DNA of 64,000 nucleotides from Branchipolynoe longqiensis (GCA_030323885.1 CM059193.1:55704749-55768748), one strand, 5' to 3'; numbered from the stretch's first letter, positions 22,277 through 33,683 are shown. The notes: generated from the letters alone by a model not told the origin. Numbers and translations are program-made.

Positions 22277-22607
22277 TTCACTCCCACAGCTGTCTCTGTG
22301 CCAGGGCTGCTAAATAATGCGTTACAAAAAGCATTGGACGGCTAGATTATGGAAATAACTGCATGATTTTGAAATCTAATGTGCTAAAAATATTTGTCAA
22401 CTACTTATCTATCATATCCTGCTACCTTTTAGATGACTATTTGATGAAATTGTGTGGATCAATAGACTTTAAAAGTCTAAATGAGAGCATTCAGTGGCCG
22501 CCATCTTGTTTTCCCCGTTCTCTCACATTTCATCAACTATACATGTATAGATAAACATTGGATGCTGGAACCAGGAGCTCCACCTTTTCATCATCACCAA
22601 TCCCTTG
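22277..22607. other. No gene seen
   Basis: AT-rich; no element ends or coding domain. Confidence 0.45.
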
Positions 22608-22932
22608 GTTGGTTGGTTGGCTGCTGGAGTTTTACATCCTGGCAACAGGACAGGAACCGACTTGTGACAATGTGCACTCATAGCAACTTTATATAGTGCT
22701 GCCCCACTAGGACACCTGGCCACCAGCACCATGACCTGATATCCCACTCAATCACATTATCCTGACACTGAGCCAACCACTCCTTGCCCTATCCTAATAA
22801 TGCGGAGCACCTGTCTAGGAAGCGACAAGTGTACAATTTTAAGTCATTGTTTGACTCAACCAGGGTTCGAATCCCACGATCTACCAAAACCGGAGACAGA
22901 CACTGAACTCATTCGGCCATCCCATCTGGTCT
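22608..22932 (-). mobile_element. SINE-A, full length
   Basis: Minus-strand copy with head (ATGGGATGGCCGAATGAGTT), B box (GGGATTCGAACCCTGG) and a tail made of repeated CCAA units at 22608-22621. A short deletion removes part of the GATATGACCTTAG region. Confidence 0.9.
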
Positions 22933-23089
22933 GTAGTCATAGTTGGCATTCGCTTGTACCCACAGTTACTGTAGGCCTAGTCGGTAGGGTTGAATATTTT
23001 ATCTTGGAGGGACCTCACCCCCAGTTGTGTAGTCTAGCACGCATAGCCTATTGAAGTGAATGGTGGCGCTCCCTGGTGTTTAGTGGGAG

Positions 23090-23335
23090 TATTAAACCAG
23101 AAATAAACCAATAGACTAGTTTGTCATTCCAGCCACGCGGTGCGTTGTGGGATGCGTGGAAGATAAACAAACCGGCGAGAAGCACATGGCACATGCTAAT
23201 ACACTGGGTGCAGCTATCAAATGTGTAGTTTCGGCTCATCTCAGCTCTTGTTTCAAACATAGAATACCAATTAATATATATATATATAATAAATTAAGAT
23301 GTTAATCTTTTATCCAGCTTTGCATTTACATTAAT
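23090..23335 (+). repeat. Dispersed repeat J, copy 1
   Basis: Shared in reverse orientation with 42955-43160 (marker phrases TTGTGGGATGC, CATCTCAGCTCTTGTTT, TTAATCTTTTATCCAGC). In both places it lies upstream of the 205-bp-family core, which suggests they belong to one larger element. Confidence 0.65.
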
Positions 23336-23699
23336 CTAATAAGCACATATTATGCCATCTGTATTTCGATCTAGACAAATTTGGTCACCCAGACTAGTGT
23401 TAGTTTTACTTATTTTATTCATGGTTTTATTTATATCCTATGATTATTAACATCTGTAGAACTAGGAAATCGGTAGTGTTAGTCAGGCATTGGTTATGTA
23501 TTTCTTTTAAACAAGTTTCTGTTTACACATTTGATATTTTAATATTTAGAAAAAGAATTTAAAATTGTGTTGTAAGCATCAACTTGATTGTTTTGTGTGG
23601 AAGTGTATGTTTCTTAGATCCAAATGCTTAATTAATTATATGTGTGTCTTAAATATATTCATTATATCATTACATTATTATATTTCAAGTGACGTGGGA
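23336..23699. other. No gene seen; AT-rich
   Basis: No recognised element or coding domain. Confidence 0.45.
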
Positions 23700-24590
23700 A
23701 AGACTATAATCGAGCTGTGGCCGTGTTGGGTTTGGGTCGAGTAACCCACATATGGAAATATGAACTGCTCGCCAAGACAAACCAGCATTGGCCATCAAAT
23801 GCGGGAAAGGGTTCGGTGCTGTAACTCGTTGCTAGTAGACGCACCGCAGCATCCCACATTACTCTCCTAGCAATGTAGAAGGTTCGAGCCGTTGGGCCCA
23901 GGCCCATCAGACCTGTTGAATTAGCGCTCTGATTTTTCAGACGAAAATCTGGCTTTAACTACAGTAATTGGGAGTATCTTGACTATAAAGGAAATGGAGG
24001 GGAAGTATTTATTCATACCATTGACATTTGAAGAGATTAGATGGTGTTGGTAGGAACAGTAATAAAGTTGTGAGCTCTTAAAATGTGATTGAGACGTTCC
24101 TTGCATTCCTTACCCTCTATGAACATGTCCCTCATTACACTAACCGTCATGGTCAACTGCCTAATGATGGTTCATTATTATATCTGTTACTATTGGCCTT
24201 CTGCACAGACGAGGGAGTAATGTAGACATCACAGTATGTAGCCTGACCCTCTCCTCGGGGCTAGTAACCACCTTCTTAATACAGAGAATAACAATAATAG
24301 GTAATATCTTTCGTGTTTACAAGTGACAGCAGCGGCGGAGTATACCGTCGACCTTTGCAATGGAAGCCTAGGAGTAATGGTAATTAATAGACAAACGATA
24401 CATGGGGGTAGAGCCCATGAACATGTAGTACATAGGCTGTTGGCACTCGGGCGGGATTATATTAACGAAAACATGAAATGGCTGTCAGCACTCGGGCGGG
24501 ATTATAATAACGAAAACGTGAAATGGCTACAAGAAGGAGAGATGACAGCAGCCAGCAGCAGGAGCAGGGAATCCATGGTATATTAATAGA
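23700..24590 (+). repeat. Dispersed repeat O, copy 1 (LTR-like)
   Basis: Shares with 47210-48000 a series of collinear blocks: GGCCCAGGCCCATCAGAC, GCTCTGATTTTTCAG, AATAAAGTTGTGAGCTCTT, GACGTTCCTTGCATTC. The AATAAA-plus-GT layout would suit an LTR with a polyadenylation site, but I cannot define its ends. A 48-bp unit with GGCGGGATTATA is duplicated at 24446-24530. Confidence 0.55.
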
Positions 24591-24609
24591 ACTAGAGGAA
24601 CAGAACCGT

Positions 24610-24770
24610 TAAACGAGCATAAATCCATGTTTGTGCCAAATTGTTCTGTATTTCCATTAATTTTGAATAAAATCGAAGTTTTACCCTACGGGTATCAGCA
24701 AACTCAATGGCCGGACGCCTTTGTTTTGCTCTCGGCGCCGTTTTCTGCGCATGTGCAGTCGGAATGGCGA
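24610..24770 (+). repeat. Core module of the 205-bp family
   Basis: Reads TTAATTTTGAATAAAATCGA then TATCAGCAAACTCAATGG. The same module is repeated in tandem at 35590-36210 and present at 14480-14830 and, reversed, at 42600-42730, each time within a different pair of inverted ends. Confidence 0.65.
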
Positions 24771-24772
24771 TC

Positions 24773-25624
24773 TGGGTCACGCTCCTGAAAACTGGCCAGA
24801 AGTGTCACATCGAGAGTTAAAATCTAATATTTGAATTTTTAACATTTTAAACATTTGTTGGTTGAAAATGAAAGCTGGAAATCTCCCCTTTACATCTATA
24901 TAAAATATAAATTGATGAGATAAAAAATAAAGCTATAGTCCATGATTAAGCTATGTCATATGGCAGGATAACATGTGTTGCTTAGATGTAACACATGTTT
25001 ATGACACCACACAGTCTGCTTAATAAAAATCTAAGCAGAAGTAAATAATTTCAAACTGAGAAGCATATTAATCATGGCATAATATACAGAAATATGTAGT
25101 GATTATATTGATAACAAAAAGTAATTCCCAGCCATGCTTTATTCACTGAATAATTAGTGAACAATAGTTTTGTGGCATCCAGACACCACTGGTTACATCT
25201 GTGACGGAAATTTGTAATGTTATTTCTGAAGACATCAAATCTTTTTTTTTTTAATTTCAGCATGCATACATGTTAATAAATACTTCCTTTTGATTTGGGA
25301 ACTGTTTTGTTTGATATATCAATGCAATGCAAGATGTTAGTAAGGATCCAACCATGTCCCATATGTCATGTTACAAATGGCTGACTGTAAATGGGCTTTT
25401 TTTTCAATATAGAGTTGTAGTTTAATTTCTAAGATCGACTTATACAAAAACACTTCATATCTAAAAAGACCAAAGTTGCACATGGTTTAATTTATTTCCC
25501 TTATTTCTTACATAATATCTGAACATGAATATGAAAAGTATAAGGAAAAAAATAAGTATGACGTTTTGTTATTGATGTTTTAAAATCCCATCCCATGCTG
25601 ACCAGTTTTCAGGAGAGTGACCCA
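24773..25624. mobile_element. TIR element K, 852 bp
   Basis: Inverted ends of about 27 bp: TGGGTCACGCTCCTGAAAAC at left and TGGGTCACTCTCCTGAAAAC read inward at right. The interior is AT-rich without a transposase. The first bases resemble the ends of the 2.2-kb element at 41037 (TGGGTCATTCTC). No clear target duplication. Confidence 0.65.
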
Positions 25625-25650
25625 TCTCGTCTATAGAGAAGCGCACTAGC

Positions 25651-25675
25651 TATTCGCAGAGCTGCTCTGCGAATA
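25651..25675. other. Perfect hairpin
   Basis: TATTCGCAGAG and CTCTGCGAATA are perfect complements around CTG. Part of the arm (ATTCGCAGAGCTGC) is repeated at 25697-25710. Confidence 0.8.
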
Positions 25676-25954
25676 GTAGTAGCCACCGATACTGTAATTC
25701 GCAGAGCTGCAACCAACCAATCAGTATGCATCATTTTACCGCAAATGCGCATGTACATCATTCTACTGAGCATTCGCATGTGCAGAATTATTTTGTATTT
25801 TGTTTTGGTCGTAAGGGATCGTTCAAAGTTGTCAACATTTTCAGGCTCTATTATCCTCAATATGCTCTTTCTGCTTCGGATCAAATTCTGTTAATTATGA
25901 GCGAGACTATTCACTGCTCCGATCATATTGTGCTATTCATGAGCGTGACTTAAT

Positions 25955-26045
25955 AGAGTATAACCCCTTTGAACCAAACTTGAAGGGACCCTAGAAATTT
26001 GTTTGGATTAACCGATCATTGGTTTAACCGAGCTTTGGCTTTGAC
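25955..26045. repeat. Fragment of mariner-like MITE
   Basis: Carries GAGTATAACCCCTTTGAACC and GTTTGGATTAACCGATCATT, matching one arm of the complete element at 26120-26456. Confidence 0.65.
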
Positions 26046-26119
26046 TTTGAGGAATCGTGTATTGCACATGTAATATACAAAGTATGTGGACACTTTGATT
26101 ATTGTTTTTTATGTACATA

Positions 26120-26456
26120 CAGTATAACCCTGTTAAACCAAGCTCAGTTAAACCAAACGATCGGTTAATCCAAACAAATATCTAGGGTCCCTTCAAAATA
26201 CTACCATTTATCATATAAAAAAAAGTCGTGGGGGTCTCAGATGATCTTATAACCACATGAAAGTTTGGTTTAACCATACCGGAGTGGGCTGGGGTCTGAC
26301 AATTTTGTTTGAATGAACCGATAATTTGGATTAACCAACTTTGGTTTAGCCAACTTTTTTATATGATAAATGGTAGTATTTTGCGGGGCCGACGAAAAAA
26401 GTTTGGATTAACCGATCATTTGGTTTAACTGAGATTGGTTTAACAGGGTTATACTG
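26120..26456. mobile_element. Mariner/Tigger-like MITE, long hairpin, TA target site
   Basis: Starts CAGTATAACCCTGTTAAACC and ends with its complement; TA lies at 26118-26119 and 26457-26458. The arms are about 110 bp each and fold over most of the element, including ATAAATGGTAGTATTTTG. Ends beginning CAGT with TA duplication fit the pogo/Tigger side of Tc1/mariner. No transposase. Confidence 0.8.
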
Positions 26457-26724
26457 TAATGAGAGTGCTAAAATTGAAAACACAGCAAGTGAGCCGCAGT
26501 AACGATCAACACCGCAGACATTAATCAAACAAAAACAATCAACTAAAAGGACAGATCGACTATTCACTGCTAAGATCAAATTCTGTTATTTATGAGCATG
26601 AATTCACAAATATTAAAAATCGAGAAGCGGAACCAACAACGAGCAGTTGTAGTTTAATTTCTAGTGATTGACTAGACAAAAAAAGCACCCGTTTTAGTTC
26701 CACTACCCAATGACCACATATAAC

Positions 26725-26992
26725 TGGTCGAGTCAAACCAATGACTTGAAAATTGATACTTGTCACTTCCTAACCAGGTGCTCTGCATTATTAGGATAGG
26801 GCAAGGGCTGGTTGGCATGGTGTCAGTATAATGTGACTGAGTGGGATAATAGATCACGGTGCTGGTGGCCTGGTCTCCCAGTGAGGCAGCACTATGAAGT
26901 TGCCATGACTGCACACTGTCACAAGTCGGTAGCCGTCCTGACATGATCTTAGATGTTGCTAGGATGTAAACCTCCAACAACCAACCAACCAT
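26725..26992 (+). repeat. SINE-A without head
   Basis: Begins at CTGGTCGAGTCAAACCAATG, just after the B box, and runs to CCAACAACCAACCAACC. The tRNA-like head is missing. Confidence 0.85.
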
Positions 26993-27142
26993 TAAGGGGT
27001 CTGACAGGCATTGATGTGTGCCAGAGGCAGTTTCACGAGTTCAAGTTAGGCATTGAGACGCAAACAAAGACCATATACGGCGGGCAAAAAATGGTATCCC
27101 AGGATTCATTCATTATGTAGAGGGTTCCACAGCACCAAGTGT

Positions 27143-27400
27143 ACCGGACGCCGTGGTGGAATCGGTAGAGCGCAGGCTTCCCGTGCGGAAGGTCGGGAGT
27201 TAGAATCCCAGCCGAGTCAAACCAACGACTTATAAAATTGATGCCAGTCGCTTCCTAGCCTGGCGCTCGTCATTAGTAGGATAGGGCAAGGAATGGTTAG
27301 CTCAGCATTAGGATAATGGGACTGAGTGGGATATTGGGTCATGGCGCTGGCAGCTTATTTCCCAGTGGGGCAGCACTATGAAGTCTCTATGAGTGCGCAC
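27143..27400 (+). repeat. SINE-A, 3'-truncated
   Basis: Head GGACGCCGTGGTGGAATCGG with TAGAGCGCAGGCTT (A-box side) and GGTCGGGAGTTAGAATCCC (degraded B box). It stops at GAGTGCGCAC, where a minisatellite starts. Confidence 0.85.
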
Positions 27401-27402
27401 TT

Positions 27403-27615
27403 CTTTTGTCGATGATTACCTTTCTCGGGAGCTGGTTGGGTCTCCTCCTTTCATCAATGTGCTGGTTGGGTCTCCTTCTCTCGTCAATGTTTACCATTCT
27501 CAGTAGCTGGTTGGGTCTCCTCCTTTCGTCGATGATTACCCTTCTCAGTAGCTGGTTGGGTCTCCTATTTTCGCCGATGATTACGCTTCTCAGGAGCTGG
27601 TTGGGTCTCCTCCCT
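27403..27615. repeat. ~51-bp minisatellite, four to five units
   Basis: Each unit contains AGCTGGTTGGGTCTCCT followed by a TTTCGTCGATGATTACC segment. One unit is shortened. The open frame over it (repeated LGLLLSS) is a product of the repeat. Confidence 0.85.
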
Positions 27616-27758
27616 TTTCCTCTATTCAGCCACTTCCATCCTCACCTTGATGCCGCCACCTGGTTGTAATGGCAGACACAAAGCTCTGACACCACCTATC
27701 GAACCCCTGTCCCTCTCCCCTCACCGAGCTTCTCTACTCGTCCACTTCCACCCTGGCA

Positions 27759-28024
27759 CCAGACGGGATGACCGAATGAGTTGAGCATCCATTTCCCATT
27801 TTGGTAGATTGTGGGATGAAAACTGGTTGAGTCAAACCAATGACTTAAAAAATTATACTTGTTGCTTCCTAGCTAGGTGCTTGGCATTATTATGATAGGG
27901 CAAGGACTGGTTCGCTCAGTGTCAGGATAATATCACTGATCAGGTCATGGTGCTGGTGGCCTGGTCTCCCTGTGGGGCAGCACTATAAAGTCACCATGAT
28001 TGTGCACTGTCACAAGCTGGTACC
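27759..28024 (+). repeat. SINE-A, 5' part, interrupted by gypsy element
   Basis: A complete head (ACGGGATGACCGAATGAGTT) and body run up to GCTGGTACC. The gypsy element begins at the next base, and the SINE resumes at 34283 with GTACCCATCCTGAT. Confidence 0.85.
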
Positions 28025-28156
28025 TGTAATATATGCATAAAAGCCATTCAGGCACGAGCGGAGAACAAAGGAATATGTAAATGAGATGACGTCAGAGGCA
28101 CAGGGTGCCGGCAGTTCAGGTCCCAAGATGGTGAATAAAGCATTCAGTATCCAGAA
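28025..28156 (+). repeat. 5' LTR, 3'-truncated
   Basis: Starts TGTAATATATGCATAAAA and includes GCACGAGCGGAGAACAAAGG and GAATAAAGCATTCAGTATCC. The last 25 or so bases present in the 3' LTR, the primer-binding site and most of gag are missing. Confidence 0.85.
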
Positions 28157-28170
28157 CCAAGTGACCGCCG

Positions 28171-28776
28171 GGTATGCAGGTATTGCAATACCTCAGGGAG
28201 TTTGACGCCACCAGTGCAAGCGAATTAAAGATTCAATGTCAAAACTGTGGTTATGAACACTGACGTGGATTTTGTCCGGCAAAGGGCAAGATTTGTGTTA
28301 CCTGCAAGAAGGTTGAACACTTCGGGAATGTTTGCCAGAGCAAACTTGGCTGGGTCGATGAGTTGACCGTGGAAGAACCTGACCCTCACAATGTCAAACA
28401 AGACTCAGATCCAGCAGAAGTCAATGTGTTGACGACTGATCTGTTTGTCAGTGTTATCGAGCGCAACACCAAACAAGACACCGAGCTCTGGTATGCGACC
28501 AACCGAGTGAACGGTCATCCAGTCAAGTTCAAGCTTGACAAAGGCTCAGAGGCAAACGTTCTTCCAAGGAACATCTTTGACAGGATCACATTGGGGCAAC
28601 TGACGAACACCAGATGTTCGCTTGTGACATTCTCGGGGCATCAGATCACTCCCGATGGTGAGGCTTCAGTCGAGATCGACGGCAGAGACTTTGTATTCCA
28701 AGTGGTGCGTGACTACCAACCTATTTTGGATAAACAGGCTTGTGTTGTGTTGAACCTGTTGGCAAGGGTTGATTAG
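28171..28776 (+). pseudogene. Gag nucleocapsid tail plus aspartic protease (Ty3/gypsy)
   Basis: One frame, broken by a TGA at 28261-28263, carries two zinc knuckles (CQNCGYEH ... C, then CVTCKKVEHFGNVC) that bind viral-type RNA in Gag. About 70 codons later comes the retroviral-type protease segment FKLDKGSEANVLP. In active gypsy proteases this reads D-T/S-G; here the second residue is Lys, so the catalytic triad is damaged. The frame ends at 28774-28776, just before the RT region. Gag upstream of the knuckles is deleted and replaced by a short segment with the palindrome AGGTATTGCAATACCT. Confidence 0.8.
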
Positions 28777-28839
28777 GTGAACACTGGCATACCAATGAAC
28801 ATTTCCACCCCGAACAATGACAACAGCCTGTGAGCCAAT

Positions 28840-29582
28840 GAGCTGGTAAGCAAATATAAAGATGTTTTTCAAGGTTTAGGCTTGATAAAATCGAATGCTG
28901 TCATTCATATTGACAAATCTGTACAACCTGTTGTCGACCCACCGAGGAGGATTCTGTATGCAATACAATTTACTAAATAAGTTGCATGACAAACTAAAAT
29001 GCATGGTAAAAATGGGTATTATTGTCTAACAAAATGAGCCAACTGAATGGGTAAATTCCATAACCATTGTTAAAAAACCTAACAAAATAAGAATCTGTCT
29101 GGATCCAACAAAGTTGAACAAACCCATGAAAAGAGGACCATTCCCAACTAAAACTATTGACGAAATCATAGCCAAAATGGCGAACGCGCAATATTTCTCG
29201 GTTTTAGATGGCATGACAGGGTATTGGCAAATTGAACTAGACTATGAAAGTTCACTGTTGCGCATGCTTAATACTCCATGGGGCCGGTACAGGTACACCC
29301 GTCTATCATTTGGCATCAAAACAGCCAGTGACATTTTCAATCAGGAAATGCACCGTGTCATGGGTGATATACCTGGGATAGGTATATGGATCAACCATTG
29401 AGAAACACAATGACAGACTGAAAGCCGTGCTGGGCCGGGCCAGGTCGGTAATCTAAAATTAAACGAATCAAAATATTTTATATGCGAAACAACAGTTAAA
29501 TATGTAGGTCATCAACTTACCCAACAAGGTGTAAAACCAGATCCAGACAGAATACAGGCGATGTAGACATGCCAGAGCCACC
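28840..29582 (+). pseudogene. Ty3/gypsy reverse transcriptase, broken
   Basis: The N-terminal part reads SELVSKYKDVFQGLG, typical of the start of gypsy RT. After several stops, 29045-29400 gives IRICLDPTKLNK, FSVLDGMTGYWQIELD (catalytic Asp of motif A) and YTRLSFGIKTASDIF (motif B). The following YxDD motif is missing: after GDIPGIGI the sequence jumps to the region that normally lies about ten codons further, then stops at 29401. A short remnant YVGHQLTQQGVKPDPDRIQA precedes the insertion at 29583. Without YxDD no polymerase activity is possible. Confidence 0.85.
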
Positions 29583-30100
29583 TTATGAAATCCTGACTCT
29601 CCTAAATGCAGGTCCCCGTATTTATATGGGGTTTTGAATGCTATTGATGGCTGATCCCGTTAGGTGGTACACGGAGGTTATGGTTACTTTCATTATGTTC
29701 TCTCATGTCATTAGCTGTACTCCTCAACAAAGATATACTGCCCTGATATCCGGTGTAATGCATACGGTTCATAGCTGCCCTTTTTTATCTCTATTTATAT
29801 GAATGTTATAGACCTCCTTATTGGATATTACACTCATGCACACCAGTCATTCCTCTCTCTAGCATAGCTCATCATTGGCTGCCTTCAGGACTCACCTCCA
29901 CTCCCACCCAGCTCTGGTCACCACCTAGCTATCGTGGGATTACCACATAACATGCAGTGACCGTGTGGCTGGGCGAGATAAGGGGCAGGGATTCTGCTTA
30001 AAGGGGCACTTCTTCCCTCCCCCGGTGTGAGCATTGTAAAGGTTTCCCATTTAGCCATCTCGATACTCAATATATACTTAATCGGAGGATTTTTCAGCGT
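29583..30100. mobile_element. 518-bp insertion in the RT/RNase H connection
   Basis: The pol coding sequence stops after ...DMPEPP and resumes exactly with DKQDVQRFLGM at 30101. The inserted DNA has weak inverted ends (TGAAATCCT at left, AGGATTTTTCA at right), suggesting a non-autonomous DNA element. It is not homologous to other repeats in the window that I can see. No clear target duplication. Confidence 0.65.
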
Positions 30101-30856
30101 GACAAGCAAGACGTGCAGAGGTTCCTGGGCATGGTTGCCTATGTTCACAAGTTTATCCCAAACATGTCTGAGATCGCAAAACCTCTATGCATGCTCCTTG
30201 CTAAGGAGGTCGCATGGCACTGGCAAAACGAACACCAAGTCGCCTATGACAAACTCAAAGAAAAATTGAGAACTGCTCCTGTATTGTCATATTATGGTGT
30301 AGACAAGCCAATTGTCATTCAAGTAGACACTTCTCAGTCAGGTCTAGGTGCTGTTATCATGCAGGATAACAAGCCAATCGCACTCGCATCTCATACACTA
30401 GATTCAGCGCAGTGTGGCTACGCCACTATCAAAAAAGAAATGCTGGCAATATGTTTCGGCTGCCAGAGGTATCATGACTATATCTTCGGCAAAGAAGTTC
30501 AAATTCAAACTGATCACAAACCGTTAGTGGCCATCATGCAGAAGCCGATACATAAGCTGTCAGCACTTATGCAAAGAATGTGAATATGATTACAAAATTA
30601 CAACATACAGCCATGCCATGTTAAGGGGTCCTTAATGTTATTTGCAGACACGCTGTCCAGAGCACACAGTGCTGAATTAGGTCATGCTGACCTATTCGAT
30701 GACACACTGAGCGTTGCTGCAGTGGACATGCAATCATCCAGTATGTTAAGTAAAATTGTTAAAGAGAATGAAGATGATGTATCCATGTCCATCTTAAAAA
30801 CACATATTGAAAATGGGTGGGACACTACACATGCACAAACACTGACATGTCTATGA
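30101..30856 (+). pseudogene. Ty3/gypsy RT connection and RNase H
   Basis: Starts DKQDVQRFLGMVAYVHKF (RT thumb/connection), then the RNase H domain: VIQVDTSQSGLGAVIMQ (first Asp), KKEMLAICFGCQRYHDYIFG (Glu) and IQTDHKPLVAI (second Asp). The frame stops at 30583. After a gap it resumes at 30635 with FADTLSRAHS (normally part of VADALSR, the RNase H end), and then runs to 30856. It would degrade the RNA strand of the RNA-DNA hybrid during reverse transcription, but it is frame-broken here. Confidence 0.8.
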
Positions 30857-30879
30857 CACTACATTCCATACATAGACAA

Positions 30880-31910
30880 ACTCACAGTAGAAAACAACTT
30901 GGTAATGAAGGGCAATCGTGTCATGGTGAAATCATTGAAGCGTTGGATGAGACACACATAGGTATCACTAAGTCAAAGCAGCCAGCATGTGACTACATGT
31001 TCTGGCCCAAGCTTACATAACAAACCGCTTATAAGTCACCCAATAACATGTCAATCTTACGAAAAGATAGATGCAGATCTATTCAAAATAAATCACGAGA
31101 ACTACATAATAACGGTAGATTATTACACTAAATACCCGGAAGTAACTTTGTTGAAGGATACGTCATCCGCCACGGTGATCGAAGCTATGAAGGATAACTT
31201 TGCAAGACATGGTATTCCAAGCCAAGTAATTTTGGATAATGGTCCGCAGTTTAAGAGCCACAAATACAAAGAATTTGCACAACATTATGTGTTTTTAGCC
31301 ACATACTCGAGTCCCCAGTATCCCCGCAGTAATGGCCAAATTGAAAGATTTGTCCAAAAACATGCTAACAAAATGTTTAGACACAAGATTTTCGGCTGGC
31401 ATTGCTCAACTATAGGCATACTCCCTTGCCCGTGCATAATGCATCTCCAGCTCAGTTGCTCATGAGCAGGAGGCTAAGAGGAAGACTGCCTATGTCAGAA
31501 GGTAATTTGATACCCAAAACACAAAATCCAAAGAAATCACAAATGACGAAACATCAACAGAGTCAAACAAGTTTTCATGACAAAAAGTGTGGCAAAGCAC
31601 ACAAGCCATTAGAACTGGTGATAATGTTAAATACAAAATCTATGCGGGGGACGGCCAGGCAATAAAAGACCTACAGCGGGAAAAAAGGGGTGATTTTGGA
31701 GTTTCAGGAAGAGAATACCAAATTCTGAACGAGTCGGGTAACATGTTGTATAGAAACAGAGTACAAATCATAAGGGCACCGGAGGCTATACAGCCCGAAC
31801 CAGATGGGCAGGCACAGAATGTGCCGACAAGTCGGAGCGATGTAAACAACGCAGTTAATCTGACTAGGTCAAGTCGAGTGATTAGGCTAACGGACAGGCT
31901 AGACCTCTAA
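30880..31910 (+). pseudogene. Ty3/gypsy integrase, frame-broken, core triad present
   Basis: The zinc-binding region is visible as ALDETHIGITKSK and DYMFWPKL, with a deletion next to it. The catalytic core keeps all three acidic residues: ITVDYYTKYPEV (D), ILDNGPQFKSHKY (D) and YPRSNGQIERFVQ (E). Two frame changes follow at about 31400 and 31590. The C-terminal part shows NYRHTPLPVHNASPAQLL and then the SH3-like segment NVKYKIYAGDG ... LYRNRVQIIRAP. Integrase inserts the cDNA; this copy is non-functional. Confidence 0.85.
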
Positions 31911-32008
31911 AGGTTAGACAGCTGCCAGCTGTAATGACACACTAAAACTATGCGCATGTTAGCATTAAGATTTATTTTTCAGAAAATACCTCCATTGTAT
32001 ATTAGACA

Positions 32009-33203
32009 GCCCTGATACTCGAGGCCCTGCAGCACCTCACTACGCGCATGGATGCCCTCGAGTCGGGGGGAGTCCGAGGAGCACCGGAGCAACCTCAGGC
32101 GGCGTACACAACGCCGCTCGCCCCAGCTCCTCGGGCGCGGGCCACCGTCGGGGCCCGGCCCCCGCCGCCACCTCAAGACCGGGGCAGCCCACCCCCACTA
32201 CCAACAGTACGACCGCCTCGCCGCCCGAGGCAGGCCCACTCCGCCCCCCGCCTACCTCCAGGATGTCGCCGAGGAGCACACCCCAGCATCCGCGGCCGAC
32301 GCCGTCCGCGACATCCTCGCTTCCGCCGAGGCGCACCGCACCGTCAGGCGCCAAGGCATTCCCTCGGGCTACATTTTCCCCTCGGACCTCGTGGAGAGGG
32401 GTCCCGAATGGAAGCCGGTGAGGAGGGGGGAGGCGACCAGGGACGAGTATAACCTCGCCCTCCTCACCCTCGCCAGCCATCCAGCCATCCCCGCGCACTC
32501 CGTCCAGGGCCTACACCACCACCACCTCACCGTGATGAGGGACATCCTGGTGCATCCGTGGCCTACTGTCCGCCGCTATTCCGAGGCCATCTTCACCTGG
32601 ATAGCGGACGGGAGACTTCCCCACGGACGGCACGACCCGGTGGCCCTCAACATGCTGAGGATGGACTCCCCCCCCCCCCCCCCCCCGGCCGGCCCGGGGG
32701 GCCCTCCCCGGCGCCTCACCCACACCACTGCCGACAGCCCCGTGACCTCCACCGACAACCCCTCAGCGACCACCGATCGAAACGCCGCCCAGACGGAGCC
32801 GGGGATCATCACCTCGCACCTCACACCTCAGACGACACAGCCCAGCCTCACGAGGGACCCTCCCCAGACAGCGCAGCCGCCGACCCTCACGACACCGCCT
32901 TCATCAACCCGCCCGACCCGACCCCGACTCCCACCCCGCCCAGCCCTGAGGAGTTCGCTGCCCCCCTGCTCGACCCTCGCCGGACCTCCTCCCCTCAGGC
33001 CTCAGGAGCGGGCCTCCCTTTTTTGGCCGCCCGCTCCCCCTCCACGTAGGCCCCGGACCCTCCTCTCACCCAGACCTGCATCTCCAGGCCCCCGCCTCGG
33101 GCGCCCCGCGCCCCCGCCTCGGGCGCGCCTCGAGCCCTCTCCTACACTTTGGTGGAGGGCCCCTCGGCCCCCCCCCTCACCAGAACTCTTTTACCTCTGA
33201 CAT
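32009..33203 (+). pseudogene. GC-rich gag-like/unknown ORF, 382-codon frame
   Basis: Composition changes abruptly to very GC-rich, with C or G at most third codon positions. The opening part reads LEALQHLTTRMDALESGG in one frame, a coiled-coil start typical of retroelement Gag. The frame then shifts to the long one (32052-33203), whose middle holds QGIPSGYIFPSDLVERG and VMRDILVHPWPTVRRYSEAI followed by FTWIADGRL. The C-terminal 170 codons are a Pro/Ser/Thr-rich tail with a run of 19 C at about 32668. I do not recognise the family with certainty; the middle resembles capsid-like ORF1 proteins of other retroelements. No zinc knuckle or enzyme domain is visible. Confidence 0.4.
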
Positions 33204-33367
33204 TGCTCCTTATGAGCCCCTTTGTATTTATCCTTGTTCTGCTCCTCGGAACCTTACTTGCCTATGTCCTTATTTTCCTTTGTTTTCCACTGTTGCTATG
33301 TACCCATGTCTAACCCCTCTGTTGCCAGAGGCGCCTCAATAAACGCCTCTTTTTCCCACCCCCGCCT
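33179..33367 (+). repeat. 3'-UTR-like block, copy 1, with poly(A) signal
   Basis: Starts CAGAACTCTTTTACCTCTGA and ends CCTCAATAAACGCCTC plus TTTTTCCCACCCCCGCCTTG. It follows the GC-rich frame directly and is repeated at 33903-34097 with about 95% identity. Confidence 0.75.
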
Positions 33368-33371
33368 TGTT

Positions 33372-33683
33372 TTAAGTAAAATTTGAGGAAATTAACCCTA
33401 AATTCGAAGCAATATTAATGCTGCCGCCGTAACGGCGGCGATATTAATATTTTTATTTTCGAATCGACAAGCGTAAGGTAAACAAATCGCTAATACATTG
33501 CCGCCAATGCGTAGAAGTCGGCCAGTATGGATGTCGACGTCGACGCAGTGGTCGCGACGGCGGCGATTTGTTTACTTTACGTTCGTCGATTCAAAAATAT
33601 AAATATTAATATCGCCGCCGTTACGGAGGCAGCGTTAATATTGCTTCGAATTTAGGGTTAATTTGAATAAATTTCACTTATTG
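33372..33683. mobile_element. Palindromic MITE, ~312 bp
   Basis: Arms of about 120 bp are near-perfect complements: TTAACCCTAAATTCGAAGCA ... CGATATTAATATTTT at left, the reverse at right. The centre carries GTCGACGTCGACG. It lies just after the first 3'-UTR-like block. Ends TTAAGTAAAAT/ATTTCACTTA; the target duplication is not clear. Confidence 0.8.
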
